Origin: an uncultured Desulfobulbaceae bacterium
Lineage (GTDB): Bacteria; Desulfobacterota; Desulfobulbia; Desulfobulbales; BM004
Assembly (NCBI GenBank): GCA_945787325.1
Contig: CALZHP010000002.1
Span: 54,138 to 118,137 of the forward strand
Length of the DNA: 64,000 nucleotides
Reading direction: 5' to 3'
Shown here: positions 51,215 to 59,064 of the stretch, one piece after another
Position numbering within the stretch: position 1 is the first letter of the stretch
Layout: each line of letters starts with the position of its first letter
Notes under the pieces: model-generated
What the model was told of the DNA's origin: nothing
The model's input: the letters and a program-made list of their open reading frames with translations, nothing else
Database searches by the model: none
Program-made: the position numbers and the translations under genes

Positions 51215-52420
51215 TCAATCTTCATTATTCATTCCAAAGCCTCTCACCTCATCATATACCCGTTTCAGACTCACTTTGTGCTTTTGGGCAATTTTACGGC
51301 ATTCTTCATACTCGGGATAGAGTACCGGACCCTCTGGAGTCTGGACCTTCTTCACATGCATCGGCCCCCACGTTGAATCAATTGTTATTATTTCCCTAGG
51401 AAGGGTCATGCGTTTTTCTGTGCGATAACGAAGGCCGATAGCTGTCGTTTCAGAGAGAATAATTTTTTTAATTTCATAGGCATGGGCTGGATGGCAAATA
51501 ACTTGAAGTGAAAATCCGGGCCGTCCCTTTTTCATATGAACCGGAAATACGCTGGCATCAAGTGCACCAGCAGTAAACAGGAGGTCGAAGAGATATGGAA
51601 AACCTTCCGGGGTCCAATCATCAATATTGGTTTCGATCACCTCAACTTCCTGGGACTCATCCACCTGATGCGACATACCAATTATTAAGCGTAAAACGTT
51701 AGGTCGGCCATCTGATAGCTTGTGGCTGCCGGCCCCGTATCCGGTTGCTTTTATTTGCATGGCCGGCATAGGGCCAAAATTACTCCCTAAGGTTTTTGCA
51801 ATTGCTGCACCAGTGGGGGTTACCAGCTCCTGTTGCAGCTCAGTACCATATACCGGTGTGTCCCGCAGGATTTCGCAAACTGCAGGAGCCGGCAGGGGTA
51901 AAAGCCCATGATCGCATAATACGAACCCTTGTGACATTGGCAGGGGAGAAATATCCAGCCTGTCGATATTTAAATATTCAAGGCCTATGGCGGTGCCAAC
52001 AATGTCTATGATGGAATCAACAGCACCCACTTCATGAAAATGTACATCATCGATTTTGCACCCGTGAACTTTTGCTTCTGCTGTCGCAAGCTGCAAAAAC
52101 ACGGCGTGAGATTTATCTTTTACGGTATTTTGCAACGTACTCTGTTTTATGAGTTTTTGAATAGTTTTCCAGGTTCGGTGTGGCTGGTCTTTTTCTACAC
52201 TGATTCTAACGTGACAAGCCTTAATAGCGTTTTCAGTTGTTTCTGAAGTTTCAAGCTGCCATCCTTCAACATCAAGCAATGTGAGTTGTTCTTTCAGTTT
52301 GCTGACGGGCAGGCCGGCATTAATGAGGGCTCCAAGGAACATGTCGCCACTTATACCGGCAAAGCAGTCAGCATACGCAATGGTTGTGTCACCGGATTGT
52401 GATTTAGATGAAGAGCTCAT
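51215..52420 (-). CDS. larC: Nickel pincer cofactor biosynthesis protein LarC
   Basis: AYADCFAGISGDMFLGALINAG, VHFHEVGAVDSIIDIVGTA, VETNIDDWTPEGFPYLFDLLFTAGALDASVFPVHMKKGRPG. Confidence 0.95.
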   Translation of the reverse strand: MSSSSKSQSGDTTIAYADCFAGISGDMFLGALINAGLPVSKLKEQLTLLDVEGWQLETSETTENAIKACHVRISVEKDQPHRTWKTIQKLIKQSTLQNTVKDKSHAVFLQLATAEAKVHGCKIDDVHFHEVGAVDSIIDIVGTAIGLEYLNIDRLDISPLPMSQGFVLCDHGLLPLPAPAVCEILRDTPVYGTELQQELVTPTGAAIAKTLGSNFGPMPAMQIKATGYGAGSHKLSDGRPNVLRLIIGMSHQVDESQEVEVIETNIDDWTPEGFPYLFDLLFTAGALDASVFPVHMKKGRPGFSLQVICHPAHAYEIKKIILSETTAIGLRYRTEKRMTLPREIITIDSTWGPMHVKKVQTPEGPVLYPEYEECRKIAQKHKVSLKRVYDEVRGFGMNNED

Positions 52421-52552
52421 ATTCTTTTATTGAAATTTTTGCTTAGCCATCCCAATACTTTTTACGATAGCATCAATATTGGGTGTGGATTGAGATTTCA
52501 GGCTCCAAGTTACAAACAGAGGGGGCAGGGTGCAAGTGTAAAGATGTGCTTC

Positions 52553-53320
52553 TTAGTTTTCAGAAGATGATTTTGAGTTTCCTCCTGAATGAGTAGAGTT
52601 GTTCTCCAGGTTATATAAGTTCAGGCGGGTCATAATTTGTTTGTGAAAGATGATGCAAGGAAGTGCAACAGCGAGAGAGGCAATAATCAAAATCAGCAGG
52701 TTACTGAAATCTTTCTCATATACATGGGCACCCTGGAAAGAAAGCATGAGAGTGCCCGGCATTCGAGCAATGGCTGCAATGAATAGAAAAGCCCGGAAAG
52801 GCATGAGGCTGAGCCCCAATATATACGAAAGGATATCTTTAGGAAATCCTGGCAGGAGAAACAGTACGAAAGGAATGACAAAATCACTTTTATAAACAAG
52901 ATGGTTAAATTTCTGATATGTGACCGTTTCCTTTATTCTAATTTTAAAGGCATCGCCAAAGATTCGTCCTAATGCAAAAGCAGTAGCTGACCCAAAGGTA
53001 AGCCCAATCGATGAAAAAAGAAAACCGGGCCAGGCACCAAACAGGTAGCCACCAAGAAATCCACTTGCTTCTCCTGGAACAGGTGCCATAACAACCTGCA
53101 AAACCTGTAGAATCATAAAGAGCAGCGGGGCAAGTGGACCATGCGCAAGGATCGAAGCTCGCAGGCTAGTGCCATTGTCTAAAACCTGTTCGAGATGAAA
53201 AAGAGCTTTGTAAAGAAGTGTGTCGCCCCATGCACTACGGAAGAAGAGGGCGAGTAGGGCAGTGATTGCGAGGACGGCAAGAAGAATCCAGAAAAGTTTG
53301 CGTGCGGGCTTCTGTTCCAT
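52553..53320 (-). CDS. TVP38/TMEM64 (DedA-like) family membrane protein
   Basis: VPGEASGFLGGYLFGAWPGFLFSSIGLTFGSATAFALGR...LLPGFPKDILSYILGL; start set at MEQKPARK to avoid overlap with fmt. Confidence 0.88.
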   Translation of the reverse strand: MEQKPARKLFWILLAVLAITALLALFFRSAWGDTLLYKALFHLEQVLDNGTSLRASILAHGPLAPLLFMILQVLQVVMAPVPGEASGFLGGYLFGAWPGFLFSSIGLTFGSATAFALGRIFGDAFKIRIKETVTYQKFNHLVYKSDFVIPFVLFLLPGFPKDILSYILGLSLMPFRAFLFIAAIARMPGTLMLSFQGAHVYEKDFSNLLILIIASLAVALPCIIFHKQIMTRLNLYNLENNSTHSGGNSKSSSEN

Positions 53321-53351
53321 TATGCAGAGACACTCGATGGATTGATTTATG

Positions 53352-54332
53352 TTATCCCAGCTTTGTTCCTCTTTCAAGCTGATGGCCACGCAGATATGCA
53401 TCAACTGTCATGCGTCTGGAGTTTTCAGGCTGAATTTCCCTGACTCGCAAGTATCCTTCACCTGTGGTAACGAGAAGTCCATTTGCATTCGCACTGTGAA
53501 CAGTTCCCGGCTCAAGGCTGCCTGCAACTGCTTGGGCTGAGGTTTGCATACCGAGATCCGGATTGTCAACAACTGTAGGGTTGAATATACGCAGACGCTT
53601 GTCATTTAACAATGTATAAGTACATGGCCAGGGATCAAGACCCCGTATAAGACAGCTTATTTCGGAAGCAGATTTTGACCAATCTACAAGACCCAGTTCT
53701 TTGGTAAGTGGAGGAGCCAGTGTTGCATGGCTGTCATCTTGAGGAGTGGGGAAAAGCTTATTGCCCTTCATAAGATCAAGTGCTTTCGCCATTGTACTAG
53801 CGCCAAGCTCTGAAATTTTCACTGCCATGGTGGCACTGGTATCCTGCCGTTCTACATCAATTTTTTCAACCAGCAGTATATCCCCTGTGTCGAGCCCTTC
53901 ATCCATTTGCATAATGGTTACACCGGTTTCCGTTTCTCCATTAATAATAGCCCACTGGATTGGCGCCGCTCCACGGTATTTGGGCAGTAAAGAGGCGTGT
54001 ACGTTAATAGTCCCTTGTGAAGGAAGATTTATAATGTGGCCTGGCAGTATTCGTCCATATGCCACAACAATGATAAGATCAGGTGATAATTTTTTCATCT
54101 TAACGAGAAATTCATCGCCCCTGATTTTGGTGGGCTGCATTACCGGAATGTCGTTGTTTTCTGCCAATATTTTAACTGGTGGGGCAGTTAGCTTTCTGCC
54201 CCTGCCCTTGGGTCTGTCCGGCTGAGTGACAACGCCTACAATATGTTCTTTCCTTTTTATGAGGGTATCAAGGGTTGGAACGGCAAAGTCCGGGGTTCCC
54301 ATAAAGACAATGCGCAAATCATTTGTTGTCAT
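53352..54332 (-). CDS. fmt: Methionyl-tRNA formyltransferase
   Basis: IVFMGTPDFAVPTLDTL, INVHASLLPKYRGAAPIQWAIINGE, GLDTGDIL. Confidence 0.97.
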   Translation of the reverse strand: MTTNDLRIVFMGTPDFAVPTLDTLIKRKEHIVGVVTQPDRPKGRGRKLTAPPVKILAENNDIPVMQPTKIRGDEFLVKMKKLSPDLIIVVAYGRILPGHIINLPSQGTINVHASLLPKYRGAAPIQWAIINGETETGVTIMQMDEGLDTGDILLVEKIDVERQDTSATMAVKISELGASTMAKALDLMKGNKLFPTPQDDSHATLAPPLTKELGLVDWSKSASEISCLIRGLDPWPCTYTLLNDKRLRIFNPTVVDNPDLGMQTSAQAVAGSLEPGTVHSANANGLLVTTGEGYLRVREIQPENSRRMTVDAYLRGHQLERGTKLG

Positions 54333-54852
54333 TAGCAGCCTGTTTTTCTTTTAGGATTTTTTTGAGCTTCTTCTTATATAGAGCACGTTTAAGTGAGCTT
54401 ATGTGGTCAATAAAAAGTACACCGTTCAAATGGTCCACCTCGTGCTGGATGACTCTGGCAAAATGATCTTCCGCTTCAAATTCAGTAACCTTGCCATCAG
54501 GGCTTTGGGCTTTAACCCGTATTTTTTGATACCTTTTTACATCCGCAGAAAAATCCACAACACTCAAACACCCTTCCTCGCCTACCTGAGACCCTTCGCA
54601 ATCTGATATTTCAGGATTGATAAGTGCGAGAAATTCCCTTTTATCTTCATCCGTTGATGAAGGCATGTCGATGATTACTACCTGAATGGAAATTCCAATC
54701 TGGTTAGCAGCAAGTCCTGCCCCGGGAGCGTCATACATTGTTTCGGCAAGATCATTGATGAGCTCTTTGAGACTTTCGTCAAATTCAATTACTGGTTTTG
54801 TTTTTTGACGCAATAAAGGATTCGGGTATTTTATGATTTCTTTTATGGCCAT
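54319..54852 (-). CDS. def: Peptide deformylase
   Basis: GAGLAANQIG, EEGCLSV, QHEVDHLNGVLFID. Confidence 0.97.
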   Translation of the reverse strand: MAIKEIIKYPNPLLRQKTKPVIEFDESLKELINDLAETMYDAPGAGLAANQIGISIQVVIIDMPSSTDEDKREFLALINPEISDCEGSQVGEEGCLSVVDFSADVKRYQKIRVKAQSPDGKVTEFEAEDHFARVIQHEVDHLNGVLFIDHISSLKRALYKKKLKKILKEKQAANDNK

Positions 54853-55186
54853 TGTTTTAGATTGAGTGAAATTATTAAGTTTGTATCACGGAATTACGAC
54901 TCACATAATAATAATCATTATCAGTTGAATTGTCATGCAGTGGCTATTGCTCGAGAATCCGGTAACATAAATCAAAACATTTCATTTTGCTAGGGAAAAG
55001 GAATTGTAGCGTAGGGATTGTGTCAATCATCAGCTGTAACTGTAAGCTGATAATAATGAAGAATGAAAAGCGAAAAATGAATATTGTAAAACATCGACCG
55101 CATAGATTGCGATATATTTTCTATAATATTGACATGCCAGACTCGATCCTTTAAGTTTTTCCCTGATTCCTGAGCCCTGAAAAAAT

Positions 55187-56119
55187 ATGACAACGAAAGA
55201 AAAAATAACAAATATAACTATAAATCAGGATGGCTTACAGCTGCTACAACATCCTGCTCTGCCAGTAGTTCGAATTGTAGAATTTTTATTTCTTTCCGGT
55301 CCTTTTGAGGACATCGAATCTCTTCTGGGAGAGTTGGTAGAGCCAATTGAGACAAATACAGCAACTTATGAAGATCCTGCCGGTATTCTCAAAAACTATT
55401 TGACCACACTTAAAGAGCTGGAGTCGCTAAAGAAGGAAAGCGATAGTATAAGTCCCAAGCAAATTATACTTGATGAAAATCTTAATAAACTGGAACAGTT
55501 TACTGCCACTTCTCTATGGGTAACCCAACAGATACTCACCATGGAGCTTGAGAGAATCAACAGTTTCCTTTGTGGTCCTTGCAACTGTATTCTCTGTTGT
55601 GTAGGACCGGACAGTGATGGTGAAAAATCAAGTGGAGCAGAAAAGCAACAGCATTTTTTTGAAATTCCGCTGACTGAAGCAGAGACAGATCTTTTTGACT
55701 TACCTATAATTTCAACTGAAGAGAGCATTGTTACACACGCCAACGCAGATTTTACACTTCAGTGTGACGGCAAACCTTTTTACGAGACAGGAAGTGCCAT
55801 ATATAAGTGGCAGAATGGTTGGAGTATGATTCTTCCCCGGGGAGAGGTATGCTCCCATCTTGAAAAATCGAAAGGCGCCTGTCGTATCTATCCGGAAAGG
55901 CCTACAGTTTGTCGCAGACCACAAATTTTCCCCTACGCCCTTGAGAAGACACCTGAACATGATCGCAAAATTGATGGAAATTCTATTCCTGCCTATGTAA
56001 ACCGCGGAAAGATTCTCGCCGTTTGGGATTGTCCGTATGTGCGTGAATTAAAGGACGAAATTGCTCTCTATGCGGAAACATGCGGGCTGGAACCTGTTTT
56101 TATGGAAAATAAGGGATGA
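55187..56119 (+). CDS. Cys-cluster (YkgJ-like) protein
   Basis: CGPCNCILCC...LPRGEVCSHLEKSKGACRIYPERPTVCRRPQIFPYAL. Confidence 0.78.
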   Translation: MTTKEKITNITINQDGLQLLQHPALPVVRIVEFLFLSGPFEDIESLLGELVEPIETNTATYEDPAGILKNYLTTLKELESLKKESDSISPKQIILDENLNKLEQFTATSLWVTQQILTMELERINSFLCGPCNCILCCVGPDSDGEKSSGAEKQQHFFEIPLTEAETDLFDLPIISTEESIVTHANADFTLQCDGKPFYETGSAIYKWQNGWSMILPRGEVCSHLEKSKGACRIYPERPTVCRRPQIFPYALEKTPEHDRKIDGNSIPAYVNRGKILAVWDCPYVRELKDEIALYAETCGLEPVFMENKG

Positions 56120-56266
56120 AGATATAATGGTATATGGCATACGGCATTAGGCGCAAGGAAGTTTGCCTACAGCTTGTGTGTAAATGTTTGTAATTACATC
56201 TGATAGCTGATATGCTCTTTATGAAGTTATTATGAATTTTTCCTAAGCCATTAGCCCTAAGCCCTA

Positions 56267-56884
56267 ATGAACTATCTCTTCATCTTTCTTTCATATCTCA
56301 TTGGTTCTATCCCATCTGGCCTGTTACTGGCAAAAATTAAGGGTATAGATATTCGTCAATCCGGTAGCGGCAACATAGGTGCTACCAATGTGACCCGACA
56401 GCTTGGCAAGGCCCTGGGCATTCTTACCCTGATCGCAGATGTTGCCAAGGCGCTGGTTCCCATGCTTGTCGTGCGTTGGTTGCTGCGTGATACAGGTGAT
56501 CATGTGGAGCAGCATTTTATTGTCGCTATGTGCGGTTTTGCTGCTTTCATAGGTCACATTTATCCAATATATCTCAAGTTCAAAGGTGGTAAAGGTGTGG
56601 CAACCGGCCTTGGTATTTTTCTGTATCTTGAACCTGTATCAGTATTGATTGCCCTGGTTGTTTTTGTAGGGGTGGTGTATTTCTCCGGCTATGTGTCCCT
56701 CGGTTCACTCAGTGCGGCAGCGCTCATGCCGGCTGCCATCTGGCTGGTTAATGGAGCACCTGTTAATATTGCCCTGGCTCTGAGTATTGCATTTTTTATC
56801 TGGTTGAAGCACCTGGATAACATCGAACGCCTGCTGCGCAACGAGGAGAACAGTTGGAAAAAGAAAAAGGAACCGGAATCATAA
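56267..56884 (+). CDS. plsY: Glycerol-3-phosphate acyltransferase
   Basis: LIGSIPSGLLLAKIKGIDIRQSGSGNIGATNVTRQLGKALG, FKGGKGVATGLG. Confidence 0.97.
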   Translation: MNYLFIFLSYLIGSIPSGLLLAKIKGIDIRQSGSGNIGATNVTRQLGKALGILTLIADVAKALVPMLVVRWLLRDTGDHVEQHFIVAMCGFAAFIGHIYPIYLKFKGGKGVATGLGIFLYLEPVSVLIALVVFVGVVYFSGYVSLGSLSAAALMPAAIWLVNGAPVNIALALSIAFFIWLKHLDNIERLLRNEENSWKKKKEPES

Positions 56885-57042
56885 TAGCCCGGAACATGTT
56901 AACCTCCTTGTGTTTCCTGCCATTTCATTATATATTCCCTGATCGTTCAACTTGTTGGATTGATTTGCTTTGTTTTCCATAGCCTGAGTTTTTAGAATGA
57001 AGAGCAAGGTTCAATATAAACCAAGTATTAAGCTAACTGCCG

Positions 57043-57681
57043 ATGCTTATGTCATCACAACACAATAATAACCATAAAGAAAACAATAACTGTGTCCGTC
57101 ACCATGCATCTGTATCGCGGAACAGACGTGAAAAGCTTAATAACCACAAAAGCGTAAACCTCTGGTTTACAGGTCTTTCGGGTTCAGGTAAGTCCACCCT
57201 GGCTCATGCGGTGGAAGAAGAACTTCATAAGCGCGGTTGCCGCACCTATGTTTTTGACGGAGATAATGTTCGGTATGGCCTGTGTTCTGATCTCAGTTTC
57301 AGCGTGGAGGACCGTTCAGAAAACATCCGCCGCATTGCCGAAATGGTGAAGCTTTTTCTTGATGGCGGTATCATAGCCCTTACCGCATTTATATCACCAC
57401 TTGCCAATGATCGGAAAAAAGTAAGGGATCTTCTGGGTGAAGGTAATTATCTGGAAATCTATTGCAGGTGCCCTCTTGAGGTCTGTGAGGAACGCGATGT
57501 GAAGGGGCTTTATAAAAAGGCACGTGCCGGTGAGATAAAGAACTACACTGGTATATCGTCACCATACGATGAACCTATAGATGCTGACCTGGTGCTCGAT
57601 ACCGGTGGTGGTCAGTCATTGGAAGAGTGTGTTGAGATCGTGGTTCAAATGCTGGAGGAAAAAGGAGTATTGACTAAATAG
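57043..57681 (+). CDS. cysC: Adenylyl-sulfate kinase
   Basis: [60 protein letters not shown]. Confidence 0.96.
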   Translation: MLMSSQHNNNHKENNNCVRHHASVSRNRREKLNNHKSVNLWFTGLSGSGKSTLAHAVEEELHKRGCRTYVFDGDNVRYGLCSDLSFSVEDRSENIRRIAEMVKLFLDGGIIALTAFISPLANDRKKVRDLLGEGNYLEIYCRCPLEVCEERDVKGLYKKARAGEIKNYTGISSPYDEPIDADLVLDTGGGQSLEECVEIVVQMLEEKGVLTK

Positions 57682-57818
57682 GCTCGTCGTCAGGAGAACG
57701 GCAGTAATCTGGGAAATAAAGATCAAGTATTTTTCAATGAATACCCGGAGAATAGTTTCCTGGGTTTCCATGCTTGTCGCCAATATTCTGGCATGAACTA
57801 ATATCAGGCAGAAATTGC

Positions 57819-58934
57819 ATGGAACTCTACAAAAAGAATCATAAGAAACTTGCCGTTTTTTCTGTATTGGCCCTGATCAGTATTCTTTTTGCGAATGTTT
57901 TTGAACCCTATCGTGTTGTTGGCCCGGAACTCCTTGTAAATCATGATTTCAGACAAGAACTTTCCGGCTGGGAACAATCCGGACCGACAGGCCTTGTTAA
58001 ATATGAACACCCGCAAACAGTCCATATACTTTCAAATAGACCTGAGCTTTTTATCGGTCTCTCCCAGAAGATAGAAAACCCTGAGCGATTCAAATATCTG
58101 AGCCTTTCCGGTGAGGTTCGTACAGAAAATGTTACTTCAGGTAATAAAGGCTGGAACAAAGCTCGGTTGATTATGAGCAGTCATGACCAGCATGGTCGAT
58201 GGTTGCCGGCCCCCCATCATGTGATTCTTTTGACCGGCACAAATTCCTGGCATCCTTACGGTAATGTTTTTGAAGTGCATAAAGATGCATCAGAAGTAAG
58301 GGTTACGGCTCAGCTTCCAAAGGCAACTGGAAGTTTGTGGGTTAAAAACATGAGTGTTCGTCAGGCAGTCCCCAGGGTTAGTGCCAAGTTCTTTCTTATC
58401 TCGGGAATTGCTATCTGGAGTATTTTTCTTTTATCACTTTTACTGCCATATTTCCGCCGGGCACGTAATGGTATCTTACAGATTGCCGTTTGTACGGTGG
58501 TCGTTTCATTACTAGCAGGAACTCTTTTACCTTCCGATATAAACACTCAGTTGCGAAAAGAATCTGTAAATATACTGCATAATGTCAAGCATTACAGCTT
58601 ACAGGAAACACAACCTGGTTCAGTTCAACAAAGACTTAAACATGACCTACCTGTCAGAAAGATACTCAGGATACAGAAAATCGGTCACTTTTCCCTTTTT
58701 GTACTTCTTAGCCTTTTACTTGCCGTCGCATACCCAAAAGTGTCTAAGTGGCAGCTTTTGATCGATGTTACAATTTTGGCAGCAGCAACAGAGCTCATGC
58801 AAATATTTATCGAAAGTCGCACACCTCTTCTCGATGATTTGTTGCTTGACAGTTCAGGTGCTTTGCTTGGTCTAGGTATTATATGGTTGTCGCAAAGATG
58901 GGGGGCTCCCCTGAAAATAGAAAATAGATTATAG
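57819..58934 (+). CDS. VanZ-like membrane protein with N-terminal extracytoplasmic beta-rich domain
   Basis: N-terminal TM then LLVNHDFRQELSGWEQ (CBM-like), C-terminal VanZ-type KIGHFSLFVLLSLLLAV...ELMQIFIESRTPLLDDLLLDSSGALLG. Confidence 0.8.
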   Translation: MELYKKNHKKLAVFSVLALISILFANVFEPYRVVGPELLVNHDFRQELSGWEQSGPTGLVKYEHPQTVHILSNRPELFIGLSQKIENPERFKYLSLSGEVRTENVTSGNKGWNKARLIMSSHDQHGRWLPAPHHVILLTGTNSWHPYGNVFEVHKDASEVRVTAQLPKATGSLWVKNMSVRQAVPRVSAKFFLISGIAIWSIFLLSLLLPYFRRARNGILQIAVCTVVVSLLAGTLLPSDINTQLRKESVNILHNVKHYSLQETQPGSVQQRLKHDLPVRKILRIQKIGHFSLFVLLSLLLAVAYPKVSKWQLLIDVTILAAATELMQIFIESRTPLLDDLLLDSSGALLGLGIIWLSQRWGAPLKIENRL

Positions 58935-59064
58935 TAAAAAGAATGAGTGTGTTATATGTAATAACCACTCTATATTAACAGTTTAGTGCACCGAAATTAT
59001 GAACATGAACTTGACGTTCTAACAAATTGATCATTTTTAAGAAAACGAATCTAATATTAAACAC

